From Microcoleus vaginatus WJT46-NPBG5 (lineage in GTDB: Bacteria > Cyanobacteriota > Cyanobacteriia > Cyanobacteriales > Oscillatoriaceae): a stretch of 64,000 nt of DNA. This document shows, in pieces, positions 37,363 to 45,499 of the stretch. The position numbers were made by a program, and so were the translations under genes. Each line of letters begins with the position of its first letter. Within the stretch, counting starts at the first letter, position 1. The notes under the pieces were generated by a model. That model worked only from the letters and a program-made list of their open reading frames with translations. It ran no database searches and was not told where the DNA came from. The stretch covers positions 248,001 through 312,000 of the forward strand of contig JAHHHM010000001.1 in the NCBI GenBank assembly GCA_019359355.1. The letters run 5' to 3'.

Positions 37363-37547
37363 AGGCGTTATAAGGTATGAGGTGATGGGAGCTGTTAGTT
37401 AAGGGTTTGCGTGAGCTATTGGGTGAGTCAGTGAACGGCCTCAAACTTTTATCAAGAAATGTCATGATTGAGGCATTCATGAAGAAGGCGATTATTATAC
37501 CGTATTCAATCCATGCCCAATGTATGTGAACTTGTAATTGCCATTCT

Positions 37548-37564
37548 ACTCAGTCTGACTGAGT
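37548..37564. promoter_or_regulatory. 17-bp palindrome in divergent infC/hydrolase promoter region
   Basis: ACTCAGTC-T-GACTGAGT, perfect arms of 8 bp around a single base, in the 342-bp region between the divergent infC and alpha/beta hydrolase genes. Operator-like in size and symmetry; the regulator is unknown. The rest of this region shows no supported gene. Confidence 0.45.
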
Positions 37565-37704
37565 TTCTGTAACTGTGTTAATCTATCTTCGGAAATAGCT
37601 TGCCTCAAAAAGCTATAGCCATTGGAAATGCAGACCCAAGGCTATGGCCAAAACCATTAAAATTGAGAAGAAAGTTTGTAAAGTAATTTTGAGTTGAGGC
37701 AAGT

Positions 37705-38682
37705 GTGACTGTTTCCGGGCAATGGCAGCAACGGGTTGGAAGTCAGCGGGACTGGATCTGGCGCGGGTGGCAAACTCGCTATACTTACCTGCGCTCTCCA
37801 GGGTTCGAGAGGCAGGGTGAACCGCCAGTCGCTTCGCCTCCCTTAATTCTACTGCATGGGTTTGGGGCATCGATTGGCCACTGGCGAAACAATTTGGCTG
37901 ACTTGGCTCAGCATCACACGGTTTACGCATTAGATATGCTGGGCTTTGGAGCGTCCCAAAAAGCCACGGCTCAGTACAATGTATCACTGTGGGTTGAGCA
38001 AGTCTATGAATTCTGGAAGACGTTTATTAACGAGCCGGTTGTGTTGGTCGGCAACTCGATAGGCTCTTTGGTTTGTCTGGCGGCGGCGGAGGCTCATCCG
38101 GAAATGGTGCGGGGCATTGTGATGCTCAGTCTGCCTGATCCCTCTGTACGAGAGGAGGCGATCCCAGCCTGGTTGCGACCGATTATAACCACCGTTGAAG
38201 GAGTCGTGGCCTCACCGGCATTGCTGAAAACGATATTTTATTTTGTCAGACGCCCCTCAATTGTTCGCCGTTGGGCCGGCATTGCTTATGCGAATCCGAC
38301 GGCTGTAACGGAAGAATTGGTGGAAATTTTAGCCGGCCCGGCTCAAGATCGCGGTTCCGCCCAAGCTTTTTGCGCCATTCTCAAAGCAATGGCTAGTTCC
38401 AAATTCGGGCCAAGCGTTAAGAAAGTTCTGCAAAACCTAAAAATTCCGATGCTCTTGATTTGGGGACGTGAAGATCGCATGATCCCCCCCGGACTCGCCC
38501 GCCAGTTCGGCCAGCATAACACTGGCTTGCAGGTTGTTGAGTTGGAAAATGCCGGCCACTGCCTCCATGATGAATGTCCAGAGCAAGTTAACAAAATGAT
38601 CTTGGAGTGGCTGAACGAGCAGTGTGCCGGTGCGCCGGTTCAGCCTTCCCCATCAGCGTCTTCTGCCATCTTCAGCCCCTAA
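37705..38682 (+). CDS. alpha/beta-fold hydrolase
   Basis: Serine hydrolase of the alpha/beta superfamily, 325 residues. The oxyanion-hole motif is LLHGFGAS; the nucleophile Ser118 lies in GNSIGS, Asp257 in WGREDRMIPP and His285 in NAGHCLHD, a complete triad. DMLGFGAS is the usual strand after the HG motif. No signal peptide. Cyanobacterial relatives are annotated only as alpha/beta hydrolases, some like pheophytinase or haloalkane-dehalogenase-type enzymes; the substrate cannot be told. The start is a GTG with GAGG nearby. Confidence 0.88.
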   Translation: MTVSGQWQQRVGSQRDWIWRGWQTRYTYLRSPGFERQGEPPVASPPLILLHGFGASIGHWRNNLADLAQHHTVYALDMLGFGASQKATAQYNVSLWVEQVYEFWKTFINEPVVLVGNSIGSLVCLAAAEAHPEMVRGIVMLSLPDPSVREEAIPAWLRPIITTVEGVVASPALLKTIFYFVRRPSIVRRWAGIAYANPTAVTEELVEILAGPAQDRGSAQAFCAILKAMASSKFGPSVKKVLQNLKIPMLLIWGREDRMIPPGLARQFGQHNTGLQVVELENAGHCLHDECPEQVNKMILEWLNEQCAGAPVQPSPSASSAIFSP

Positions 38683-38985
38683 AAACAGCCTTTTTTTACC
38701 TTCGTGGTAATAATGCGGGTAACTCAGGGATTTGAGCAGATCTCATCTGTGCCCCCAAACATCCATCCCGAAAAAAGTTGACACTCGCTGCAAAAAAAGC
38801 GCAAAGTAAGCCAGTTACCGACATTTGCGGTACAATGTCTGCCCTTGAGGAACTAGAAATCAGGCACTAGAGACTACACACTAGGGATTCAAACGTGGCG
38901 AAAAGTCAATCAAACATTTTGTTTTGCCTTTTCGCCGCAAACCGCATCAGACTCACCGACTTTTGTTTTGGCATAACTCAGGAAT
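38683..38985. other. 303-bp intergenic region
   Basis: Upstream of the pentapeptide-repeat gene. It has an A/T-rich beginning and a short TTACC/GGTAA inverted repeat near 38697, but I see no gene, RNA or clear promoter. Confidence 0.4.
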
Positions 38986-39501
38986 ATGAAACTCAGCATT
39001 CTAGCGATCTGCACACTGTTAGCTAGCCTCTGTCTACCCAATCCAGCTTTTGCTGAAAATCCCCAACACCTCAGACGCTTGCTTGATACCAATGTCTGTC
39101 GCGGCTGTAACCTCAAGGGCGCTAACCTGAGCAAAGCCGATCTCAGCAAAGCTGACCTTCGCGGTGCTTTACTGACGGATGCGAACTTACAAGGGGCTAA
39201 TTTGTCTGGTGCCAAACTGCATCGTGCCCACATGAGCAATGTCAACTTAAGCGGCGCTTCTCTGGTGGGGGCTGATCTTAAAGGAACTTCTCTCGATGAC
39301 GCTGATTTAACAAATGCAGACCTCAGACAGGCTCAACTGACGTTTGCGACGTTAATTCGCGCCAACCTGTTTAAAGCGGATTTGAGGGGCGCTTATTTTG
39401 TTGGTGCGAATCTGCGAGATGCAAATCTAACTGACGTAGATTTATCGAGTGTGATTTTAACGAGAGCAACGATGCCGGATGGCAAAGTCAACAAAGAATA
39501 G
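38986..39501 (+). CDS. exported pentapeptide-repeat protein
   Basis: A 171-residue protein with a signal peptide (MKLSILAICTLLASLCLPNP, cleavage after AFA). The mature part begins with LLDTNVCRGCNLKGANLS: a CxxC pair leading into about 24 A(D/N)LxX pentapeptides that form a right-handed quadrilateral beta-helix. The CRGC-then-ANL start is common in cyanobacterial lumen or periplasmic pentapeptide proteins (recollection) and may form a disulfide. Two irregular repeats (AHMSNVNL, ATLIRANL) do not break the register. Function unknown. Confidence 0.9.
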   Translation: MKLSILAICTLLASLCLPNPAFAENPQHLRRLLDTNVCRGCNLKGANLSKADLSKADLRGALLTDANLQGANLSGAKLHRAHMSNVNLSGASLVGADLKGTSLDDADLTNADLRQAQLTFATLIRANLFKADLRGAYFVGANLRDANLTDVDLSSVILTRATMPDGKVNKE

Positions 39502-39595
39502 ATGAACAGAAAAGGTAAAGGGTAGGGGCTAATGGTTTATGGTTGATGCCATAAACTATTCACAAGCTTGCAATTAGCAATTTCAGTAAAAAGCA

Positions 39596-40756
39596 ATGCA
39601 GACAGCAAAACTAGGCCAAAGATTTTCGCTGTGCTGGGGATTGCTAACAGCCCCAGGCTGTCGGCAGTGCCGGCCTTTAACCCTCGGCTTTGCCGGCATG
39701 ATGATGATGTGGACGCAAGAAGTTGTTGTGCTGCCGGCACAAGCAGCGATTCTGTCGAGTTGGAACTTTAACTCCACGAGCAACCAGCTAGAATTTATGG
39801 TGCAGCAAGGGACGCAGCCGAGCGTCTCGGTGTTGAGCCAACCCCCCCGCATTGTTTTAGATTTGCCCAATACTGAGTTGGGAGTCAATCCCGGCCAAAA
39901 GGCTTATTCGGGCACTGTGCGTCAAATTGAGATATCGCAGCTCCAGGGCGGAACAAGCAGAATTGTCATGGAGTTCGATCCCGCAGTTGTTTTAGATCCC
40001 GACCAAGTGCGGCTGCAACGGGTATCAGCGCCTATTGTAAGCGGCCCCTTCCGAGATCGGTGGGTTTTACGTCCCTTCGTTACGGCACCCACTAGCACAG
40101 GCGGTTGGCAAGCGGCTTCCCCTCTGCCACCAGCAACTTATAGCACCCCTCAGTCTGTGGCTGTGAGTGTTCCGCCTTTGGTACAGACCAATTTCCCGCG
40201 CCCAACAGCAGTGGGTGAGTTTGGCCAATCCCTGCCGCCTGCGGCCCAACTACCGCGCTCGAATCCCCTTGGCAGCCTACCTCTGGCACTTCCCACAGAG
40301 ACTTCTGCAATTCCTGTACCCTCGGCAACGGTGATGGTGCCTTCTCTAGAAAGGCAATCCCCTGTGGGGATAACAAAACTTGGCGTGGCTAATCCTGCCC
40401 CTGCCGGCCTTCCCAAGCAGCGGAGAAATGAGATTTTGCTGCCGGCTGGCGCTCAACTGTTTGTCCGCTACGCCGGTGACAGAATTTTGAAGTTCCACCC
40501 CGATTTAGACCGGCAGGAAGTGTTGCTTCTAGATGGGGCGATTTTTGATCGGGCCGGCAACCTGATTGCGCCTGAAGGAACGCCGGTGATCGGACGGTTT
40601 GAAAGCAATCGAAAGGGTAGCCGGTTTGTCGCTCAAGCCATTACTCTTTTTGGTCGGAATATCCCCCTAGCGGCCCAATCAGAACGCTACAAGAAACCTA
40701 ACCTTCTGCAACCGGGTGGAATTATGGAAATCCGTCTGAAGGAAGCCTTCCGCTAA
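39596..40756 (+). CDS. exported AMIN-domain protein
   Basis: A 386-residue protein. A long N-terminal hydrophobic region with MMMMW at about 35-39 ends in LPAQA, consistent with a signal peptide. The AMIN domain follows (LEFMVQQGTQPSVSVLSQPP, RIVLDLPNTELG, then TSRIVMEF). AMIN domains bind peptidoglycan or locate proteins to the envelope. A proline-rich linker (about 170-285) leads to a C-terminal beta-rich domain of about 100 residues (LLPAGAQLFVRYAGDR, GTPVIGRFESNRKGSRFVA). It is 39 kDa-class in size and probably periplasmic. It converges on psbY across a repeat-type hairpin. Confidence 0.8.
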   Translation: MQTAKLGQRFSLCWGLLTAPGCRQCRPLTLGFAGMMMMWTQEVVVLPAQAAILSSWNFNSTSNQLEFMVQQGTQPSVSVLSQPPRIVLDLPNTELGVNPGQKAYSGTVRQIEISQLQGGTSRIVMEFDPAVVLDPDQVRLQRVSAPIVSGPFRDRWVLRPFVTAPTSTGGWQAASPLPPATYSTPQSVAVSVPPLVQTNFPRPTAVGEFGQSLPPAAQLPRSNPLGSLPLALPTETSAIPVPSATVMVPSLERQSPVGITKLGVANPAPAGLPKQRRNEILLPAGAQLFVRYAGDRILKFHPDLDRQEVLLLDGAIFDRAGNLIAPEGTPVIGRFESNRKGSRFVAQAITLFGRNIPLAAQSERYKKPNLLQPGGIMEIRLKEAFR

Positions 40757-40759
40757 AGG

Positions 40760-40833
40760 AATGGGGTTTGGGGATTGGGATTAGGGAATTTTTAACCTCT
40801 CTTCTCCCTAACCCCTAGTCCCTAGTGCCTAGT
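40760..40833. repeat. GGGATTAGGG / CCCTAACCCC fold-back repeat
   Basis: Purine-rich units (GGGGTTT, GGGGATT, GGGATTAGGG) at 40763-40787 are followed by CCCTAACCCC, CCCTAGT and CCTAGT units to 40833. The two halves are partly complementary. It sits between the convergent AMIN and psbY genes and probably serves as a bidirectional terminator; it is a heptamer-repeat variant. Confidence 0.55.
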
Positions 40834-40840
40834 TCCTAAT

Positions 40841-40966
40841 TCAGGTTCCTCTGTTCAAAAACCCTTGAATTTGCCGGATGGCTGCCGGCGCAATGTTAAA
40901 CACTGCCCAGCTTGCCGCCAGAAGGATAGGGCCAACAACGATAAGCACACGCCAATCAAAGTCCAT
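40841..40966 (-). CDS. psbY: photosystem II protein Y (41 aa)
   Basis: A 41-codon gene: [20 protein letters not shown], then [20 protein letters not shown] and T. It matches my recollection of cyanobacterial PsbY, which begins MDWRV and has a single transmembrane helix (residues 6-25 here) followed by an amphipathic AxxQ(I/V)QxxL tail. PsbY is a small, peripheral photosystem II subunit near cytochrome b559 in the thylakoid membrane. GAGGG lies 8 bases before the ATG. It is a single-gene unit between two repeat-rich gaps. Confidence 0.85.
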   Translation of the reverse strand: MDFDWRVLIVVGPILLAASWAVFNIAPAAIRQIQGFLNRGT

Positions 40967-41151
40967 TTGGGTTTCCCTCTTTTAAAAGATTGTTACACCG
41001 TTCTCATTTGTAATATTTTGCGGCGAAAGGGGCGAAATTGCTAGACCTTTCCCTTAATTGAGCAGTGAGCTTGTTAAGGCTTGGGATCACGGGCAAAATA
41101 GGAACCGGCAACGAACTCTTTAAAATCCAAACTCTCACGTCTTAATTTGGA

Positions 41152-41709
41152 TTAGTGGGGGTGGGTGAATCCGAGATTGCTGCCTTTGCCGGCATGAACC
41201 AAAGCCAGTTGCTCATAGCGTTGTGCGTGTTCTATGAGTTCAGCGGCTTCTGCCTGAGAAATTTCTCGCAACCGCTTCGCCGGCACCCCAACCACGAGGG
41301 AAAATGGGGGCACATCCTTTGTCACAATCGCCCCGGCTCCAATAATACTGCCGGTTTCCACGCGCACACCGTCCATCACCACAGCACCGATCCCGATCAG
41401 GCTACCCCGTTCAATATAAGCTCCGTGAACCACAGCGCGATGACCAATAGTCACGCATTCTTCTAGAATGGTCGGCTGGCCGGGATCTCCGTGTAAAATC
41501 GCACCATCTTGGATATTGGTGCGTTCTCCAATTACAATTTTTTCCACATCTGCTCGCACGACTGCACCATACCAAATACTCGCGCCGGCAGCTACCGCAA
41601 CTTGACCGATCACCGTGGCATTCGGGGCGACAAAAGCAGCGAGAGAAAGGTCTGCAGGGGGCCAATAGGAGGCGGGTATGGATAAAGGTTGGTTAAAATT
41701 GCTCACCAT
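41152..41709 (-). CDS. gamma-carbonic-anhydrase-like hexapeptide-repeat protein
   Basis: A 185-residue left-handed beta-helix protein. Hexapeptide repeats run from ATVIGQVAVAAGASIWYGAV to SIIGAGAIVTKDVP. The residues expected to bind zinc in the gamma-CA/YrdA/PaaY family are present: His in ILHGDPGQP, and two in IGHRAVVHGAYIE. It differs from CcmM by lacking the Rubisco small-subunit-like repeats, so it is a stand-alone gamma-CA-like enzyme or acyltransferase-like protein. GHRAVVHG and RADVEKI are the strongest family marks. Cytoplasmic; activity not certain. Confidence 0.9.
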   Translation of the reverse strand: MVSNFNQPLSIPASYWPPADLSLAAFVAPNATVIGQVAVAAGASIWYGAVVRADVEKIVIGERTNIQDGAILHGDPGQPTILEECVTIGHRAVVHGAYIERGSLIGIGAVVMDGVRVETGSIIGAGAIVTKDVPPFSLVVGVPAKRLREISQAEAAELIEHAQRYEQLALVHAGKGSNLGFTHPH

Positions 41710-41813
41710 TGTTTGCCGGTTAATCAGAGAATCCCCGTAGAATTTGAGCTGAGGGCGGAATACCCACAGTTATAATAAAAGCACTGAAACTGGCGCATAA
41801 ATAATATGCTGGT

Positions 41814-42332
41814 ATGCACTTCATGATCAATCCAGGCTTGCAGTACCCTATTTTTGGCTCGGAGATTCAATGCCCCCACTGCCGGCAAACGATTCCGGCA
41901 CTTACGCTAACAGATACTTATTTGTGCCAACGTCATGGTGCATTTGAGGCAAATCCGAAGACGGGGGAATTGATCCATCTTCAATCTGGGCGTCACTGGC
42001 GTCAGTGGAACAATGAGTGGTATCGGCAACACACCCATCCGGACGGGATTCGATTTGAAATCCATGAGGCGCTAGATCGCCTCTACACCCAAGGTTTTCG
42101 CGCCACGCGGGTGATTATTGCCCAACGCTATAAAGACTTGATTAGCTCATATCTAGAGCGCAGCACACCTTGGCGGGGCCAATCTGACTCGCCAAAACCC
42201 CGACTTTATGGGTTGCCGGTGGAGTTTAGCCCTGATCCCGCAGAAGAACCCTGCTGGGAAGTGATTAATTTTGAGCTTGACAAAGAGCCGGGGGTGCCGG
42301 TTCGCTACCCTTATTTCCGGTTGTTTGAGTAG
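41814..42332 (+). CDS. TIGR02652-type cyanobacterial protein
   Basis: A 172-residue soluble protein with a putative zinc site: IQCPHCRQTIPALTL and YLCQRHGAFE give CxxC...CxxH. The remainder is aromatic-rich (HWRQWNNEWYRQH, RFEIHEALDRLYTQGF, YPYFRLFE). I recall this pattern as a conserved cyanobacterial family of unknown function annotated TIGR02652. The start at 41814 could be replaced by the ATG at 41823, which begins MINPGLQYP. It is divergent from the gamma-CA-like gene across 104 bp. Confidence 0.75.
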   Translation: MHFMINPGLQYPIFGSEIQCPHCRQTIPALTLTDTYLCQRHGAFEANPKTGELIHLQSGRHWRQWNNEWYRQHTHPDGIRFEIHEALDRLYTQGFRATRVIIAQRYKDLISSYLERSTPWRGQSDSPKPRLYGLPVEFSPDPAEEPCWEVINFELDKEPGVPVRYPYFRLFE

Positions 42333-42487
42333 GGTTGGGTTTCGCCAACAGTTTTTGCACCGGCTGCTGACAATCGCTTAACAAAACCCGCTTGTATAGT
42401 CGCAGCGGGTTGAAAACATAATTTTTGTGCCGGCGCAGTCAAGCACTCACTAATAATCGCCCATATAATTGACAATTAAAGTTTATT

Positions 42488-42925
42488 ATGCATCACGCTT
42501 CAATTCGCACTGCGAATATTCATCGGGCGATGGCGTTTTACGAACTGTTAGGCTTTAGTGTTTGTGAGCGCTTTACTGCCGGCATCACCCTCGCCTGCTG
42601 GATGGAAGGGTTAGATGGGCGCATAGAATTAATTCAAATTCCCCAACCTAAGCCGGCACCGGATGCCTTTGGGGATGAGAATTATACGGGCTATTATCAT
42701 TTATCGTTTGACCTGACCCGTACAACAGCAGATTTACCCAGCTGGTTAAGTGCCCTAAAAGAACGGTTTACCCAAGCTGCCGGTGAGCAACCCGAACAAT
42801 TCCAACCCTTAAAAATTCTATTAGAACCCACCCAACAGATGATTGGGGATCGGGTTTATGAAGTTGCGTTTATTGCTGATACGGATGGGTTGCCTTTAGA
42901 ATTTCTGCGTTGTTTAAAAGCGTAA
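42488..42925 (+). CDS. VOC-superfamily (glyoxalase/dioxygenase-like) protein
   Basis: A 145-residue vicinal-oxygen-chelate protein with one complete set of paired beta-alpha-beta modules. HHASIRTANIHRAMAFYELL is the N-terminal motif, with metal-ligand candidate His2 or His3; YYHLSFDL has a further His and LPLEFLRC the terminal Glu. At this size it would act as a dimer. The substrate cannot be predicted. It is a single gene, facing the small secreted protein gene. Confidence 0.85.
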   Translation: MHHASIRTANIHRAMAFYELLGFSVCERFTAGITLACWMEGLDGRIELIQIPQPKPAPDAFGDENYTGYYHLSFDLTRTTADLPSWLSALKERFTQAAGEQPEQFQPLKILLEPTQQMIGDRVYEVAFIADTDGLPLEFLRCLKA

Positions 42926-42962
42926 AAAGTGCAAAAGTTAGCGAAAAATAAAACAGAATAAC

Positions 42963-43145
42963 CTATCGACAAACTAAAACACAAGAATTTGGCGGACGAA
43001 CATCTTGATGTTTCCCAGTTGACGGTAGTTTTACTTCAACAGAATTTGCGCCATCCTGAACCGGCACCCTAGAATTAGCCTCTTTAACAGCTGATAAACC
43101 AATTGTTAGACAAAGTGCAGTGATTGCCAAAATTCCAAATTTCAT
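42963..43145 (-). CDS. small secreted protein, hypothetical
   Basis: A 60-residue protein. The ATG at 43145 has GGAGGG seven to eight bases upstream and starts MKFGILAITALCLTIGLSAV, a signal peptide with a probable cleavage site around residue 26. The mature part is about 35 residues and ends SCVLVCR, with two cysteines. No family recognised; the ORF extends 5 residues further upstream, but the ribosome-binding site favours this start. Confidence 0.55.
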   Translation of the reverse strand: MKFGILAITALCLTIGLSAVKEANSRVPVQDGANSVEVKLPSTGKHQDVRPPNSCVLVCR

Positions 43146-43270
43146 CTGATTTCCCTCCAATTATTGCAAGATTTCAGTTTTCAAAAAATCCTTTTCTGCA
43201 AGAAATAGGAAATTGTTTTCAGTCATTTCCTAATGCCGATTTCTCTGAAAACTGATAACAACGGGCTATT

Positions 43271-43537
43271 TTAGTAGTAACGCCGCTCAATCCATTCGCG
43301 CATCTCAGCATCAGAAGCTCCACAAATAGAGCGCCCTGTAATGGGATCGTAAGCGTGCCAACTCATTTCACCGTTGCGCTCAGATGTTTTCCACACTTGC
43401 AAATCATGACTGCTCGTTAACCACACGGCAAGGCGCTGTATAAATGTTTTAAAGATGAATGAAAAGCTTGTCGAGGCATTTTTCGAGGCGTTTAAAGATG
43501 CCTGAGAAGCCGCTGCTGGAGCGTGAGAGGTTGTCAT
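43271..43537 (-). CDS. small conserved cytoplasmic protein, hypothetical
   Basis: An 88-residue protein. The N-terminal 25 residues are Ala/Ser-rich (HAPAAASQASLNASKNAST); the rest, VWKTSERNGEMSWHAYDPIT and DAEMREWIERRYY, looks conserved, with the W-IE-RYY ending I associate with small cyanobacterial proteins of unknown function. GAGG precedes the ATG. It is divergent from the MocR regulator, whose operator region lies between the two genes. Confidence 0.6.
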   Translation of the reverse strand: MTTSHAPAAASQASLNASKNASTSFSFIFKTFIQRLAVWLTSSHDLQVWKTSERNGEMSWHAYDPITGRSICGASDAEMREWIERRYY

Positions 43538-43607
43538 AATTAGAACCTCATGTTTGTTTTTGAATCTGTTACCTTTACTTTCTCCTAATAGAGATTGACC
43601 TGAGAAG

Positions 43608-43690
43608 GTACAGATTGGTACAGTTTAGCTAGTACAGTTGCCACAACTATAACTGTTCTAGTAAAACTTAGCCAAACTGTACTAGCTAAA
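43608..43690. promoter_or_regulatory. operator region with 16-bp inverted repeat upstream of mocR-type gene
   Basis: TTTAGCTAGTACAGTT (43624-43639) is the exact reverse complement of AACTGTACTAGCTAAA (43675-43690). A third partial copy, AACTGTTCTAG, lies at 43651. GTACAG also repeats at 43608 and 43619. Half-sites with CTGTAC/GTACAG fit GntR/MocR-family operators, so autoregulation is likely. GTA-N8-TAC at 43608-43621 also matches the minimal NtcA motif, but its spacing to a -10 box is poor. Confidence 0.65.
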
Positions 43691-43754
43691 GCGCTTTTGC
43701 ATCGCTTATATTGCTTAACATCCCTCTGCTGTCATTCTGAGGAAGAAACGCACC

Positions 43755-45206
43755 GTGATCATTCCACTGGAGCGACAATCATCCAAAGCCGTCTATCTGC
43801 AAATTCGGGATCGCATCAGCCGGCTTATCAAATCAGGCGTTTTAAAACCTGGAGACAAACTCCCCTCAATTCGGGCGTTAGCTTTAAGTACACAAGTCAA
43901 CAAATTAACCGTTATTGAAGCTTATAGCGTTCTAGAAGCGGATGGATTAATTCACGCTCGTCAAGGCGCTGGTTATTTCGTCAGCAAGCCCGCAATCGCC
44001 TGTCCCCAGCCGGCTTCAATTTTTGCCCCACCCCAAGATGTGATCGTATCCGAACGGCAGGGAGGGTCATTTTTCAACGTGATCATGAGTTCATTGGATG
44101 CGCGGCACCACTCAGGTACGATTGATTTCAGCAGTGGGTTTCCCCTCGACTCAGGATTGGAAGATTTACAGCGTATTGCCAGACGCGCAGTTAAGCAAAT
44201 GGCGGAGGCTTTATTTCACTATGATGTGCCGCAAGGACAGTTAACTTTGCGCCAACAAATTAGCCGGATGCTGGTGCAGCGAGGACTGGAAGTGACGCCT
44301 GAGAATTTGATCGTCACCAATGGTTCCCAGCAAGGGTTATCTTTGGCAATTAATTACTATGTGAATCCTGGAGACTGGGTGATTGTAGAAAGTCCCACTT
44401 ATCACGGCGCACTGTCAATTTTGTCTTATAGAGGAGCCAGGGTGATTGGGATTCCCATGACAGCAGAAGGGATGAATTTAGAGTTACTAGAACAGTATCT
44501 TTATACGCATCATCCAAAGCTGATTTATACGGTTTCAACAATGCACAATCCTACAGGCGTGACCACACCGCCATCTCACCGGCAGCACTTGTTAAGACTA
44601 GCTGAACGTTATGGTTGTGCGATTTTGGAAGATAATGCTTATGAAGGTTTGAATTTCCAGCCGGTGCCGGCACCGATTAAGGCGTTAGATCGGCATGATT
44701 GTGTGACTTACTTGGGGACTTTTTCCAAAACTTTGATGCCCGGTAGTCGCGTGGGTTACATGGTAGTGACGGGAAAAAATTACCAGCCTTTTGTGGAACG
44801 TAAATTGCTGGGTGATTTGCACACCTCCACGGTTTCTCAGGCAATTATTAGTGAATATCTCGCTTCGGGACACTATCGCCGCCGGCTAAGTTATTTGCAA
44901 AGCCATCTTTTACAAAGCCGGAATGCGATGTTAAGTGCTTTGGAACACTATTTTCCTTTAGAAGCTTCTTGGACTGTTCCAGATGGGGGGCTGTTTTTGT
45001 GGGTACATTTGCCCGATAGTTTACCCATAAAGTCTATCTGTCAAAAAGCGTTTTCTCAAAATGTTTTAGTGACGGATGGTAAGGCTTTTTTCCCAGATGA
45101 ACAGGGATATCCAGCAATGCGGTTGAATTTTTCTCACACGCCGGAAGAGATTGAGCGCGGAATTTCGGTTTTGGGTAAATTGCTGAAGGACGCTTTGGCG
45201 GGATAA
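43755..45206 (+). CDS. MocR-type transcriptional regulator (GntR HTH + aminotransferase domain)
   Basis: A 483-residue regulator. Residues 1-75 are a GntR winged helix (YLQIRDRISRLIKSGVLKPG, LPSIRALA, VIEAYSVLEADGLI). From about 110 it has a fold-type I PLP domain, with the Schiff-base Lys325 in GTFSKTLMPGSRVGY, and STMHNPTG. MocR proteins use PLP or a PLP-amino-acid adduct as effector and often control vitamin B6, GABA or taurine genes. Here no such gene is adjacent; the inverted repeats immediately upstream suggest autoregulation. The start is a GTG preceded by GAGGAAG. Confidence 0.92.
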   Translation: MIIPLERQSSKAVYLQIRDRISRLIKSGVLKPGDKLPSIRALALSTQVNKLTVIEAYSVLEADGLIHARQGAGYFVSKPAIACPQPASIFAPPQDVIVSERQGGSFFNVIMSSLDARHHSGTIDFSSGFPLDSGLEDLQRIARRAVKQMAEALFHYDVPQGQLTLRQQISRMLVQRGLEVTPENLIVTNGSQQGLSLAINYYVNPGDWVIVESPTYHGALSILSYRGARVIGIPMTAEGMNLELLEQYLYTHHPKLIYTVSTMHNPTGVTTPPSHRQHLLRLAERYGCAILEDNAYEGLNFQPVPAPIKALDRHDCVTYLGTFSKTLMPGSRVGYMVVTGKNYQPFVERKLLGDLHTSTVSQAIISEYLASGHYRRRLSYLQSHLLQSRNAMLSALEHYFPLEASWTVPDGGLFLWVHLPDSLPIKSICQKAFSQNVLVTDGKAFFPDEQGYPAMRLNFSHTPEEIERGISVLGKLLKDALAG

Positions 45207-45499
45207 ATGTTGTGTCAGGGGGAAGCATTTGGGATTTTAACTTTTGTTTAAAACCGAAATATCTCTGACCGAATGCTATCGCTGCGTTAACGCCCCAGAG
45301 GAGAATTTATACAAATTATCGTCAATCTATAATAATATCCAAATGTTCTGCACGAGTGTTCGGTTAATGGTATTAGCCGGCACCCAAAGCGCACCCATCA
45401 ATCAGAGGAATGGCAGAAAAGAGTAACAACCGACCCCCTGAAAATCACCACAAGCCTATACTTGTAAGTAGTACAGGCAATCATACTTGAGGGAAGGAC

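Noticed and set aside
43608-43621. NtcA site GTA-N8-TAC
   Set aside because: Spacing to a -10 box is about 26 bases rather than 22, and the same bases form MocR-type GTACAG repeats, so the latter reading is preferred.
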